64,000 nt of DNA from CALZBJ01 sp945619025 (GCA_945619025.1 CALZBJ010000001.1:310001-374000); one strand, 5' to 3'. Positions 35,679-45,160 are shown, counted from the first letter of the stretch. The notes: generated by a model from the letters alone, not told the origin. Numbers and translations: made by a program.

Positions 35679-36394
35679 GCTAATATTCCTTCTATTTCGT
35701 CGTTGGTTAAGGGGCGATATTCTCCCACAGATAGCCCCTCAAGATCAATGATTCCCACGCGATCCCGGTGAAGCGCGATCACTAAATTCCCTACAGCTGC
35801 CATCATACGTTTAACCTGATGATAACGCCCTTCTGAAATGGTGAGATAACATTCAGTGTCGCCGAGTTTCTCTACCGTTGCGGGAAGTGTCGGAGCGGGA
35901 TCATTGCGAAGTAAAACTCCCGTTTCAAGGGATTTAATCATCGCTTCGGTAAGCGGATTTTCAAGCGTCACCCGATAGCGTTTATTAATCTTTCGATTCG
36001 GATGAGCGACTTTATGCGACCAATCGCCATCATCGGTAATGAGCGTGAGCCCCGTGGTATCGGCATCGAGCCGCCCTGCAATATGGAGTTCCATCACGCG
36101 CGGTTCATCGAGTAAGCGAAAGAGCGACGGATGCCCATCATCACGATGACTTGAGACATATCCGCTCGGTTTATAGAGCACAAAATAACGAGGCGAGGTC
36201 TCGAAAATGAGTCGCTCACCATTAAGTTCAATTAAATCAGAAACCGGATCAATCACGCGCTTCCCTTGCCGTTCCCGCTCACCATTAATGGTCACCGATT
36301 CACGTTTCAACAGGTCGCGCGCCTCTTTCCGAGAGATTTCACAGCTCTTTTGCAAATATTGATCGAGCCGCATGCGCTCTACGTCACTACTCAT
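35675..36394 (-). CDS. rsuA: 16S rRNA pseudouridine(516) synthase
   Basis: Converts U516 of 16S rRNA to pseudouridine. It has 239 residues. An N-terminal S4 domain (MRLDQYLQKSCEISRKEAR) precedes the catalytic domain, which has GRLDADTTGLTLITDDGDW with the catalytic Asp, and EGRYHQVKRMMAAVGN near the C-terminus. YKPSGYVSSHRDD favours RsuA over RluE/RluF. MRLDQYL at residue 8 is an alternative start. It follows pilB by 1 bp and overlaps rsmC by 4 nt, so three unrelated genes share one unit. Confidence 0.93.
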   Translation of the reverse strand: MSSDVERMRLDQYLQKSCEISRKEARDLLKRESVTINGERERQGKRVIDPVSDLIELNGERLIFETSPRYFVLYKPSGYVSSHRDDGHPSLFRLLDEPRVMELHIAGRLDADTTGLTLITDDGDWSHKVAHPNRKINKRYRVTLENPLTEAMIKSLETGVLLRNDPAPTLPATVEKLGDTECYLTISEGRYHQVKRMMAAVGNLVIALHRDRVGIIDLEGLSVGEYRPLTNDEIEGILA

Positions 36395-36395
36395 C

Positions 36396-38102
36396 TTAGT
36401 CAGAGGTCACGCGGAGCAACTCTTCGATACTCGTAACCCCTTCGAGCACTTTTTTAATCGCCGATTGACGAATACTATCAACGCCATCTTCTCGGGCTTG
36501 GTCGGCAATATCGAGCGCCGTTGCCTCGCCTAAGATGAGGCGCTCCATCGTTTCAGAGATCGGCATCACTTCATAAATACCGACACGGCCTTTATAACCG
36601 CGCGTACAGTTATCACAGCCTACCGGCCCGTAAATACGCGAGGTGGCTTGGGTTCGGCTAAAGCCTAAACGCTCAAGATAATCCGCATCCACGAGCACCT
36701 CCTCTTTACAAGAACAGAGGCGACGCGCAAGACGCTGCGCAATAATTAGATGCACCGTTGAAGCAATGTTAAATGGCTCAACCCCCATGTTAATGAGACG
36801 GGTCAAGGTTTCAGGCGCAGAGTTTGTATGCAGAGTTGAGAGTACCAAGTGCCCCGTTTGTGCCGCTTTAATGGCGATATCGGCGGTTTCTAAGTCACGA
36901 ATCTCCCCGACCATGATTACATCCGGGTCCTGACGGAGGAATGAACGCAGCGCTTCGGCGAAGGTAAAGCCAATGCCGGGGTTCACCGCGACCTGGTTAA
37001 TCCCTTCCAAGTTGATCTCTACCGGGTCTTCCGCGGTGGAGAGGTTCAGCTGTGGATTATTTAAAATCCCCATACAGGTATAGAGCGTTACGGTTTTACC
37101 CGATCCCGTGGGTCCTGTTACCAGTACCATCCCTTGCGGACGATGAATCCCTTCTAAAATCGCCTGTTTTTGCACCTCGGTAAATCCAAGGATATCGATA
37201 TTCAGTTTCGACGCCGAACTATCGAGAATACGCATTACGATTTTTTCACCCCAAAGGGTCGGCAAAATACTGACCCGGAAGTCAATCACGCGGTTACCAG
37301 AGATCACCTTAATACGACCATCTTGCGGCTTACGGCGCTCGGTAATATCCAGTTGCGACATCACCTTAATTCTCGCGGAGATCTGGTCACGATGGGATTC
37401 TGGGGGCGCATACATCTCTTGCAATACCCCGTCAATTCTAAAACGAATGCGATAGGATTTTTCATAAGGTTCAAAGTGAAGGTCCGACGCGCCTTTACTG
37501 ATGGCGTCCGCTAACACCCCGTTAATAAATTTAACGATCGGCGGATCATCGCGTTTAATCGCAAGGTTAAAGGAGACCACATCGGATGCACCTGTACTTG
37601 CCCCTTCGGTCCCGGCTTTGGCAAGCTCCCCTTCGATCACACGGCGGTCAACCCCGCCCGTTGCCGAGAGCATATAGTCAAAACTGCCAGCATCGACTAA
37701 GATCGGCTGAACAATTGAGCGCGACTTAAAACGTAATCGATCGATCGTTTGCGTGTTAGTTGGATCAACGACGGCCAAATAGAGCACCCCGTTACTTTTA
37801 CGGAGCGGATAGATAAAATCTTTCTCCATCTCCGCCATCGATACCAAGGAGTTAAGCTCCTTGTTATTGATATCCATCTCCATCGATTTTGGATCAAACA
37901 CCGGCGCCGTTGAGATCTTCATCGCATGTTTTAAGATCGTTTTACTGCTAATCGCATTATTTAATAACGCCCGCACCAGCGATAATCCGGTGACCGTCAT
38001 CGCGTTTTCGACTTTCTCAAGCTTTTCTCTCGAAAGTTCCCCTCCCGCCATCAGCGAGCGAACGAGAGCATTACTCTCCAATACCGATACTTTTTCATCC
38101 AT
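36396..38102 (-). CDS. pilB: Type IV pilus assembly ATPase PilB
   Basis: Hexameric cytoplasmic ATPase that powers pilus extension. It has 568 residues. An N-terminal GspE/MshEN-type domain (about 1-150) precedes the ATPase. Walker A is GPTGSGKT (330-337), Walker B includes DVIMVGEIRD with Glu400, and the Asp and His boxes fit the family. The zinc site is CSC (463, 465) with CDNC (496-499). It normally lies next to pilC; here it is 15 kb away beside rsuA and divergent from phoH. Confidence 0.95.
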   Translation of the reverse strand: MDEKVSVLESNALVRSLMAGGELSREKLEKVENAMTVTGLSLVRALLNNAISSKTILKHAMKISTAPVFDPKSMEMDINNKELNSLVSMAEMEKDFIYPLRKSNGVLYLAVVDPTNTQTIDRLRFKSRSIVQPILVDAGSFDYMLSATGGVDRRVIEGELAKAGTEGASTGASDVVSFNLAIKRDDPPIVKFINGVLADAISKGASDLHFEPYEKSYRIRFRIDGVLQEMYAPPESHRDQISARIKVMSQLDITERRKPQDGRIKVISGNRVIDFRVSILPTLWGEKIVMRILDSSASKLNIDILGFTEVQKQAILEGIHRPQGMVLVTGPTGSGKTVTLYTCMGILNNPQLNLSTAEDPVEINLEGINQVAVNPGIGFTFAEALRSFLRQDPDVIMVGEIRDLETADIAIKAAQTGHLVLSTLHTNSAPETLTRLINMGVEPFNIASTVHLIIAQRLARRLCSCKEEVLVDADYLERLGFSRTQATSRIYGPVGCDNCTRGYKGRVGIYEVMPISETMERLILGEATALDIADQAREDGVDSIRQSAIKKVLEGVTSIEELLRVTSD

Positions 38103-38236
38103 TGGTGTTGAACCTTATATCTAATTAGACAATTCTTTGTAAGAGCTCATTTTACTATAGATTAGTTAATAAAAGAACTCCTTGAAAGCATGGTATCATA
38201 AGAGGATTAAACCGTTATTTGAGCAATATTAAAAAA

Positions 38237-39271
38237 ATGGAAACAAAAAACTTTGAGTTGGAATCGGACAACCGCCGACTTGCCAATTTAGCCGGCAATC
38301 TTGATGAACATATTCGCTTAATTGAGAAGCGCTGTTTCGTTGAAATTGCCAACCGCGGTGCCAAATTTTTAATTACCGGCGCCGACAGTCGTAATGTAGA
38401 GACCGCCCAAGCCATTATTGAGGCACTTTTTAAAGAGACCCCCACCAAACAACTCACCCCCGATGACGTGCATCTGATGATCGCCGAAATCGGGAATGAT
38501 ACCGTCGCAGCGCCAACGCTCACCCACTTTAAAGAGCATGTGATTAAGACCAAAGGCGGCGTGATTAAAGGGCGTACGCTCGCGCAAAAAGAGTATCTGC
38601 ATACAATCGCAACCAATGATATTAACTTCGGAATCGGTCCTGCAGGAACGGGGAAAACCTATCTTGCCGTTGCCGCTGCCGTTGAAGCGCTCCAAAAAGA
38701 TGAAGTGCGTCGCATTATCCTCGTTCGCCCTGCCGTTGAAGCCGGTGAAAAACTTGGATTTCTGCCCGGCGATCTTGTGGAAAAGATCGATCCGTATCTG
38801 CGCCCCCTTTATGATGCGCTCTATGAAATGCTCGGGTTTGAAACGGTTCATAAACTGATTGAGCGCCACACCATCGAGATTGCACCGCTCGCCTTTATGC
38901 GTGGTCGCACCTTAAATGATGCCTTTATTATTCTCGATGAAGCGCAAAATACCACTATCGAACAGATGAAGATGTTTTTAACGCGAATCGGATTTGGTTC
39001 AACCGCTGTTGTAACTGGGGATGCCTCGCAGATCGACCTGCCGCGTCATCTCACTTCAGGCCTTAATCATGCGATTAAAACCTTGGATGGCGTTGACGGC
39101 ATTGGCATTAGCTACTTTACTGCTGTAGACGTTGTGCGCCACCCGCTCGTGGCTAAAATTATTAACGCTTACGAAATTGCAGAAGCGAATGATGAAGCCG
39201 AGCGAGAAGCCCGAAAACTTCGCCGTGAAGCGATGCGCAAAGAGCACAATGAGGAACCGACATGGAATTAA
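38237..39271 (+). CDS. ybeZ: PhoH-like ATPase (YbeZ)
   Basis: PhoH family ATPase thought to work with YbeY in rRNA processing. I use the ATG at 38237 (344 residues); a TTG at 38219 is possible but less likely. The N-terminal KH-like part is followed by the PhoH domain with the P-loop GPAGTGKTYLAVAAAVEAL and the Walker B type FIILDEAQNTTIEQMKMFL. TRIGFGSTAVVTGDASQIDLP is strongly conserved. It overlaps ybeY by 10 bp, the standard ybeZ-ybeY pair. Confidence 0.93.
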   Translation: METKNFELESDNRRLANLAGNLDEHIRLIEKRCFVEIANRGAKFLITGADSRNVETAQAIIEALFKETPTKQLTPDDVHLMIAEIGNDTVAAPTLTHFKEHVIKTKGGVIKGRTLAQKEYLHTIATNDINFGIGPAGTGKTYLAVAAAVEALQKDEVRRIILVRPAVEAGEKLGFLPGDLVEKIDPYLRPLYDALYEMLGFETVHKLIERHTIEIAPLAFMRGRTLNDAFIILDEAQNTTIEQMKMFLTRIGFGSTAVVTGDASQIDLPRHLTSGLNHAIKTLDGVDGIGISYFTAVDVVRHPLVAKIINAYEIAEANDEAEREARKLRREAMRKEHNEEPTWN

Positions 39272-39726
39272 CCCTCAATCTCATTAACAACACCGAGCAT
39301 ACCCTTCCCGCAGAGGCTGAGTTTAAGCTCTGGATTGAAACCGCACTCAAAACAGCTAAATATGATAAGCCAAGCGATGTCGCGATCCGCTTTGTGGAAA
39401 ATGAAGAAATTCAAACCCTCAATCGGGAGTATCGCGATAAAGATAAACCCACCAATGTGCTCTCCTTTCCCTTTGAAGTGCCCGATTTTATCGACGAACA
39501 TATTCCAACGCTCGGCGATATTATTATTGCCATGGATGTAATCATTCAAGAGGCCGCCGAACAAGAAAAAACCGTGAATGCCCATTTAACCCATATGACC
39601 GTGCACGGAACGCTCCACCTTTTAGGTTTTGATCATATTGCCGATGAGGAAGCTGAAGAGATGGAAGGACTTGAGATTCAAATTTTAGCGGAACTCGGTC
39701 TACCGAATCCCTATCTTGAACGTTAA
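39262..39726 (+). CDS. ybeY: Endoribonuclease YbeY (rRNA maturation factor)
   Basis: Metal-dependent RNase for 16S rRNA 3' processing and ribosome quality control. It has 154 residues. The zinc motif H-x3-H-x5-H is seen in TVHGTLHLLGFDH, and TNVLSFPFE is the other family block. It overlaps the end of ybeZ. ybeX and lnt, often next, are not here; an unknown membrane protein follows instead. Confidence 0.95.
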   Translation: MELTLNLINNTEHTLPAEAEFKLWIETALKTAKYDKPSDVAIRFVENEEIQTLNREYRDKDKPTNVLSFPFEVPDFIDEHIPTLGDIIIAMDVIIQEAAEQEKTVNAHLTHMTVHGTLHLLGFDHIADEEAEEMEGLEIQILAELGLPNPYLER

Positions 39727-39769
39727 TCGATGTTCGATGCTCGCTAATTAATGCTGATAAAGGAGTTTT

Positions 39770-40297
39770 ATGACCCAAACACAACCCAATAAAACCGATC
39801 AAGCGCCGATTAAATCCCCCACACCTCCGCCAAAAACAGCGGGCGGTTATGCGGTGATCTGGATCTTGATGTTTATCTTTAATTTCGTCTTTACCCGCCC
39901 GAAAATGATGGTGCCGGTCTCGATTATCGCCGTCTTTATGATCTTTTTGGCCGGCGCTCTCTTTAAAGAACGGAAAAATCTGCGTCCCTTTGCGCTCTTT
40001 GCCGGTGTCACGGCGATTGCGTTTATCTCAACGACCTATGTGGGCACGATTTTACTTGAATATCCGGTGACAAACCTTCTTGATATTCAAGCGCCGACTC
40101 TCTATGTCACTCTCTTTTATCTTTTTGCGTTTTTAAATGCGGCGAACTTTATGACGATCGGCCCGGTGCTCTTTCGGTATCTAAATCGTCCCCGCGGGAT
40201 TATCATTTCGATTCTCGTCAATGCCCTACTCTTTGCCGGCATTATCTACGGCATGCGTAAGTTTGTGGAGATCTATATTATTCCCGCGCTCGCATAA
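39770..40297 (+). CDS. Membrane protein of unknown function, five predicted helices
   Basis: 175 residues that I do not recognise. A polar N-terminus of about 25 residues rich in Pro, Thr and Lys precedes about five hydrophobic helices (roughly 28-43, 48-66, 75-97, 106-130 and 142-160). No catalytic motif, cysteine pair or lipobox is visible. The start has AAAGGAG at good spacing, and codon use matches its neighbours, so the gene looks real. It follows ybeY by 43 bp, and a terminator follows it. The job cannot be inferred from position. Confidence 0.75.
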   Translation: MTQTQPNKTDQAPIKSPTPPPKTAGGYAVIWILMFIFNFVFTRPKMMVPVSIIAVFMIFLAGALFKERKNLRPFALFAGVTAIAFISTTYVGTILLEYPVTNLLDIQAPTLYVTLFYLFAFLNAANFMTIGPVLFRYLNRPRGIIISILVNALLFAGIIYGMRKFVEIYIIPALA

Positions 40298-40311
40298 AAA
40301 GCATCCGACAC

Positions 40312-40361
40312 AAAAAAGCGAATCACCTCTTTCATAAAAGAATCCGGGATTCGCTTTTTTC
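40312..40361. terminator. Bidirectional terminator between the membrane protein gene and cmoB
   Basis: Inverted repeat AAAAAGCGAATC (40313-40324) / GATTCGCTTTTT (40348-40359) with A-run and T-run flanks. It can stop both converging transcripts. Confidence 0.85.
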
Positions 40362-40379
40362 TTACCGCCTATTTAGCGA

Positions 40380-41333
40380 TTACTTCGGTTTTCGCGCAAT
40401 CATCACCGCACGTTTTGGCGCGGGATAACCTTCAATCGTTTTAGTGCGATCATTGAGGTCTAAAAAATCCGGCAGTGAGAGATAATCCATCCACTCGGTG
40501 GTGCGCTGTTCATCAAGGGTTGTGACCGATAGATCCACGCAACGCACCTCTTTAAATCCGCAACGCTCAAGCCAACGGGTTAATGCCGCAACTGAGGGTA
40601 AAAACCAGACATTACGCATCTGTGCATAACGATCTTCCGGCACTAACACGGTATTTTCATCGCCATCAATCACGATCGTTTCAAGCACCAATTCTCCGCC
40701 CGGTTTCAACGTCGCTTTGAGATCATAAAAATGATCCATCGGCGAGCGGCGATGATAGAGAACGCCCATGGAAAAAGTGACATCAAAAGTTTCACTATCC
40801 GCGGGCAGATCTTCAAGGGTGAGTGGCAATTGCCAAATCGGCGCCTCAGGCAGATAGGTTTTTGCCGCTAAAAATTGATAGAGAAAGAGCCAATTCGGAT
40901 CAATCCCCACAACGCGCGCCGCCCCTGCACCAAGCATGCGGTAGCCGTAATAGCCATTTCCCGATCCTACATCGAGCACGCTCTTTTGCGTCAAATCGAT
41001 ATGCGGTGCAACCCGTGCCCACTTAAAGTCCGAACGCCATTCCGTATCAATGTGCACGCCGGCAAAGGTAAAGGGGCCCTTGCGCCACGGCATTAAACGC
41101 TTTAACGCATCTTTAAGGGCAATCTCATCGGTCTCACCCACAAGTTTAAACGCCTCTTTTAGCTCAACCTCAAGCGCATTTATCTTCGGAAGATCGAGCA
41201 CAGCATGCTCCCAACGCGGGCTATCGCCATGCTTTTTCGCTAAAATCGGGGCTAAAACAGGTTCTAATGAACGAATAAAAGCGCGGAGATGGGTCTCATC
41301 TAAACCGCGCGTTAAATTTTCATAACTAATCAT
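40380..41333 (-). CDS. cmoB: tRNA U34 carboxymethyltransferase CmoB
   Basis: Transfers a carboxymethyl group from carboxy-SAM to 5-hydroxyuridine at tRNA position 34, making cmo5U. It has 317 residues. The family block WRKGPFTFAGVHIDTEWRSD and the SAM site VLDVGSGNGYYGYRMLGAGA are clear. FSMGVLYHRRSPMDHFYDLK matches CmoB closely. It follows cmoA by 30 bp and uses the cofactor made by CmoA. Confidence 0.95.
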   Translation of the reverse strand: MISYENLTRGLDETHLRAFIRSLEPVLAPILAKKHGDSPRWEHAVLDLPKINALEVELKEAFKLVGETDEIALKDALKRLMPWRKGPFTFAGVHIDTEWRSDFKWARVAPHIDLTQKSVLDVGSGNGYYGYRMLGAGAARVVGIDPNWLFLYQFLAAKTYLPEAPIWQLPLTLEDLPADSETFDVTFSMGVLYHRRSPMDHFYDLKATLKPGGELVLETIVIDGDENTVLVPEDRYAQMRNVWFLPSVAALTRWLERCGFKEVRCVDLSVTTLDEQRTTEWMDYLSLPDFLDLNDRTKTIEGYPAPKRAVMIARKPK

Positions 41334-41363
41334 GATTAATCTATTATGTTGAACTTTATAAAA

Positions 41364-42119
41364 TTAAGCGATCGCTAAAATTGAGCCAAAATTAAGGGTT
41401 CGGCTCCAGAGATACACCTTGCTAAATCCCGCTGCAAGCAGACGTTCACGATGTTCGCTAAAGGTGTTAATCTTCATCACATCCACAAGCGAGTCGCGTT
41501 TTTGTGCAATCTCAAGCTCGGAGTAGCCATTTGCCCGCTTAAACTCTAGATGAAGCGCATTGATAAACTCATGCTCTTCGGGGTCTTCAAGGCGTAACTT
41601 TTCCGACAGAAAGAGCGCGCCGCCGGAATTTAAACCTTTGCGGAGCTTGGTTAGGAGTGCTAACCGTTTCTCGGGCGGAATAAATTGTAAGGTAAAATTC
41701 ATCGTCATAAGAGAGGCATTTTCATACTCAAAGTCCGTGATATCTGCCTCAACCACCTCGATCGGCAGCAGGGATTCGACCATCATCTCTTGCGCTTTAA
41801 AATACTCTTTCGATTTTTCCACCATCGCCGCTGAACTATCGAGCGCGATCACTCGGCAATTGGCCTTATTGACCGCGGCACGAAGCACCATCGAAACGGC
41901 ACCAAGCGAGCTTCCCAAGTCATACAGATGGCTATTTTCGGTGGCAAAATAGGGCGCGAGATGGCCGATATTTTCCACAATGGTGGTATAGCCCGGCACC
42001 GAACGACGAATCATATCGGGGAAAACGCTCACCACCTCTTCATTAAAGGAGAATTTCCCTTTTTCACGGCGAACGGAAAAGAGATCGTCTTTTTTACAAT
42101 CTAAAAATAGTGAATTCAT
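41364..42119 (-). CDS. cmoA: Carboxy-S-adenosyl-L-methionine synthase CmoA
   Basis: Makes carboxy-SAM from SAM and prephenate for CmoB. It has 251 residues. FNEEVVSVFPDMIRRSVPGY near the N-terminus is diagnostic of CmoA. The methyltransferase fold shows LYDLGSSLGAVSMVLR and MNFTLQFIPPEKRLALL. Its ATG overlaps the tatB stop by 4 nt, an unusual partner, so it is translated from the tat transcript. Confidence 0.95.
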   Translation of the reverse strand: MNSLFLDCKKDDLFSVRREKGKFSFNEEVVSVFPDMIRRSVPGYTTIVENIGHLAPYFATENSHLYDLGSSLGAVSMVLRAAVNKANCRVIALDSSAAMVEKSKEYFKAQEMMVESLLPIEVVEADITDFEYENASLMTMNFTLQFIPPEKRLALLTKLRKGLNSGGALFLSEKLRLEDPEEHEFINALHLEFKRANGYSELEIAQKRDSLVDVMKINTFSEHRERLLAAGFSKVYLWSRTLNFGSILAIA

Positions 42120-42955
42120 GATGCGCGATTAATCTCCTCTAACCGCTCAAGATAGCGCTCGTGACGCTCCCGCTCGGTGAGAAGTTTACGATTTTTCTGA
42201 CGTTTTAAAAACTCATACATCGCATTGGCGCTCTCGTTGTTTTTCGCCGCAATTTCGAGCTGACGTTCACGAAGACGCATCTGCCAATCCGCTTCAACGC
42301 CATCGGTTGATTTAATCGGATTAAATCCTTTCGGAGGCGCGGTCATAATGGTGTCATCTTCTTCCACAATAGTGCTACTGTGAGAGAAGTTATCCGCTTC
42401 AAAAGCCTCGATTTCAGCTTTCGCGCCTGCAAGATCGGCCTCACTTAAAGGAAGCTCGGGAAGATCACTATCGTGATAGAGCTCATCCATCAGATCCTCG
42501 TCATGGAGCGCCTCGACATCCTCTCCCCCACTCTCAAGTAAGTTGCTGGGCGCATGCTTACTAAAGAGCGGTTTTTTCACCGAGCTTTCAAGCTCCGTTA
42601 AATCTTTCTTAAGATTAGAGGTAGCCGCATCGAGCGGATTTTTAACGGTGTTTAAGCCATCGTTTAACTGCGATTTCATGCCGCTGACAGCCGATTCGGT
42701 ATCCGATTTCAAACTGGTGAGCTCTTTTTGCAGCGATTTCATACTCTCGCTATTTTTAAGCTCATTGAGCGACTCTTTCACCTCATCAACGTGAAGCTCC
42801 CGCTCAAGTTCTGAACGAATATTATCGGTGTAGTTTTTCACCTTCCCGATAAATCGACCTACACTGCGCACTGCTTCTGGCATTTTTTGGGGCCCGATCA
42901 CAATCAAGGCCACCACAAAAATGATCAGCAGCTCAAACGAACTAATGCCAAACAT
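42116..42955 (-). CDS. tatB: Sec-independent translocase subunit TatB with a long C-terminal region
   Basis: Part of the twin-arginine substrate receptor with TatC. The first 70 residues are typical: MFGISSFELLIIFVVALIVI with the N-terminal membrane helix, GPQKMPEAVRSVGRFIGK and an amphipathic helix. The protein is 279 residues, about 100 longer than E. coli TatB. The extra part has an acidic stretch (about 145-195) and a charged helix at the C-terminus (about 225-279) that looks like a coiled coil. tatC is not in the window. Confidence 0.9.
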   Translation of the reverse strand: MFGISSFELLIIFVVALIVIGPQKMPEAVRSVGRFIGKVKNYTDNIRSELERELHVDEVKESLNELKNSESMKSLQKELTSLKSDTESAVSGMKSQLNDGLNTVKNPLDAATSNLKKDLTELESSVKKPLFSKHAPSNLLESGGEDVEALHDEDLMDELYHDSDLPELPLSEADLAGAKAEIEAFEADNFSHSSTIVEEDDTIMTAPPKGFNPIKSTDGVEADWQMRLRERQLEIAAKNNESANAMYEFLKRQKNRKLLTERERHERYLERLEEINRAS

Positions 42956-42998
42956 ATACTATTTTTGATCCCGTTATTTGATTAAAACGCCAAAACGA

Positions 42999-43238
42999 TT
43001 ACGCGTTGTGCTCGTCTTTTTTCTCTGCGTGTTCGTTAACAACGGTGTCATCTAATTCAGATTTTTTCTGTGCGATTTTTGCTTGTTCCGCTTCTTTTTC
43101 GCCTTCGCCGACCGCTTCTTTAAAGCCTTTTACCGCCGAACCTAAGTCTTTACCCATATTGCGGAGTTTTGACGTACCAAAGACTAAAACCACCACTAAT
43201 AAAACGATTAACCAATGCCAAATACTTAATGCACCCAT
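42999..43238 (-). CDS. tatA: Sec-independent translocase subunit TatA
   Basis: Pore-forming Tat subunit. The start at the ATG at 43238, preceded by AAGGAAACAGAAGC, gives 79 residues; the longer frame adds a non-conserved segment. The N-terminal helix GALSIWHWLIVLLVVVLVFG is followed by SKLRNMGKDLGSAVKGFK, the conserved amphipathic helix, and then an acidic, lysine-rich tail. It is followed by tatB after 43 bp. Confidence 0.93.
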   Translation of the reverse strand: MGALSIWHWLIVLLVVVLVFGTSKLRNMGKDLGSAVKGFKEAVGEGEKEAEQAKIAQKKSELDDTVVNEHAEKKDEHNA

Positions 43239-43618
43239 GCTTCTGTTTCCTTTATTTGCAAATCTAACAAACATTTCATGAAAATTGCCTATATCATACC
43301 TTATCTCGCGCCGTTCGTCTGCACTTTTCTCCCGCGAAACCCTCGCGAAATATTCACAAAATCGTGACAAAATACGATGCGATCGTACCCTTTTATCAGG
43401 CGAGTATGACCTTTTTGTGACCTAAGTTTAGCAAGCTTTGTCCATTTTTTGGCGTGCCGAGTAAACGCTTTCCCATCTATCACGGAAAACGCCTCTTAAT
43501 TAAAATGGTTTTTTTGCGTGGAAAACTTTCCTTTTTCGGTCGATCTCTTCTGATATTTTCTCTACTTTCACCTATAATATTGGAGTATTTGATTTTAATT
43601 AAGAAGGATTTCATTTAA
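43239..43618. other. Divergent intergenic region between tatA and gpmI
   Basis: 380 bp with promoters for both directions expected. A perfect TATAAT lies at 43573-43578, about 40 bp before the gpmI ATG, with a poor -35. The remainder is AT-rich. I see no gene, repeat or hairpin of note. Confidence 0.5.
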
Positions 43619-45148
43619 ATGAACACGCCAAAACCCTTGGTTCTCTGTATCTTAGATGGTTGGGGTTTCCGTAAGGAAACGGAAAATAATGCAATTGCGG
43701 CGGCAAATACGCCCAATTGGGATCGTTTTTTAGAAATCGGTGCGACCACCTTAATCAATACCTCTGGTGAGTTTGTCGGCCTCCCCGATGGTCAGATGGG
43801 TAACTCTGAAGTTGGGCATATGAATATCGGCGCGGGACGTGTGGTGTATCAAGATTTCACCCGCATCACCCAAGAGATTGAAACCGGCGAATTTGGCCGA
43901 AATCCTGTGATCAATAGCGCATTTAGCGACATTAAAGAGGAAGGCAAAGCCCTTCACGTCTTTGGTCTTTTATCCCCCGGCGGCGTTCATTCCGATGAAG
44001 CGCACATCTTCGCGCTCATTAAACAAGCGGTGGAAAAAGGGGTGGAAGAGATCTATCTTCACGCCTTCTTAGATGGCCGCGATATGCCGCCACGCTCAGC
44101 GAAAGCCTCGCTTGAAAAAGCCGACGCGCTCTTTAAATCTTTAGGCAAAGGCCGCGTTGCCACGATGATCGGTCGTTACTTTGCGATGGACCGTGATAAG
44201 CGTTGGGATCGCGTAGAAAAAGCGTACAATCTCATCAGTCAAGGCCTTGGTGAATATCATGCAGAGAGCACACTTGCTGGGCTTGAAGCGGCATATGAGC
44301 GTGGCGAAAACGATGAATTTGTTGAGCCAACCGTGATCGGTGATAAAGTAAAAATCAATCATGGTGATGCCGTTGTGTTTATGAACTTCCGCGCCGACCG
44401 TGCTCGTGAAATCACCTATCCCTTTACTGAAGATGATTTTGAAGGTTTTACCCCAAAATATCGCCCGAAACTCTCTCATTACATCACCCTGACTCAATAT
44501 CAAGAAGGGCTCAATGTTGAGATCGCTTATCCTCCTGTTGAGATTAAAAACGGTTTAGGGGAAGTGCTCGCTCATGAAGGCTTAGCGCAACTTCGCATTG
44601 CCGAAACGGAAAAATATCCGCATGTGACCTTCTTCTTTAATGGCGGTGAAGAGAAAGTCTTCCCCAATGAAGAGCGCATTTTAGTAAACTCGCCGAAGGT
44701 GGCAACCTACGATCTTCAGCCTGAAATGAGTGCACCGGAGGTGACCGATAAACTCGTTGAAGCGATTCATTCGGGTAAATTTGATGTGATTATCTGTAAC
44801 TACGCCAATCCTGATATGGTCGGCCATACCGGCGTATTTGACGCGATTGTAAAAGCGGTAGAAGCGGTGGATAGTGGCATTGGTAAAGTGTATGAAGCGG
44901 TGAAAGCGATGGGAGGCGAAATGCTCGTTACCGCCGACCACGGTAATGCGGAAAAAACGTGGGATCCTGCAACGGAGCAACCTCACACAGCGCATACCAC
45001 AGGCCCGGTTCCCTTAATCTATCTTGGCCGTAAAGCCACCCTTTCGCCCGATGGTTCGCTCTGCGATCTATCACCGACGATTTTAAGTCTCATCGGGGTA
45101 AAACAGCCCTCTGAGATGACTGGGAAAAACCTAGTGAATTTTCAATAA
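43619..45148 (+). CDS. gpmI: 2,3-bisphosphoglycerate-independent phosphoglycerate mutase
   Basis: Interconverts 3- and 2-phosphoglycerate using two manganese ions. It has 509 residues. The N-terminal LCILDGWGFRKETENNAI holds a metal Asp, and the phosphoserine is Ser63 in DGQMGNSEVGHMNIGAGR. FRADRAREI and VTADHGNAEKTWD supply substrate and metal ligands. It is followed by ctpA after 81 bp, the common gpmI-ctpA pairing. Confidence 0.97.
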   Translation: MNTPKPLVLCILDGWGFRKETENNAIAAANTPNWDRFLEIGATTLINTSGEFVGLPDGQMGNSEVGHMNIGAGRVVYQDFTRITQEIETGEFGRNPVINSAFSDIKEEGKALHVFGLLSPGGVHSDEAHIFALIKQAVEKGVEEIYLHAFLDGRDMPPRSAKASLEKADALFKSLGKGRVATMIGRYFAMDRDKRWDRVEKAYNLISQGLGEYHAESTLAGLEAAYERGENDEFVEPTVIGDKVKINHGDAVVFMNFRADRAREITYPFTEDDFEGFTPKYRPKLSHYITLTQYQEGLNVEIAYPPVEIKNGLGEVLAHEGLAQLRIAETEKYPHVTFFFNGGEEKVFPNEERILVNSPKVATYDLQPEMSAPEVTDKLVEAIHSGKFDVIICNYANPDMVGHTGVFDAIVKAVEAVDSGIGKVYEAVKAMGGEMLVTADHGNAEKTWDPATEQPHTAHTTGPVPLIYLGRKATLSPDGSLCDLSPTILSLIGVKQPSEMTGKNLVNFQ

Positions 45149-45160
45149 TTAAGATGGGAG

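Noticed and set aside
38369..38869. 166-residue minus-strand frame
   Set aside because: Antisense to the PhoH ATPase domain, with no ribosome site.
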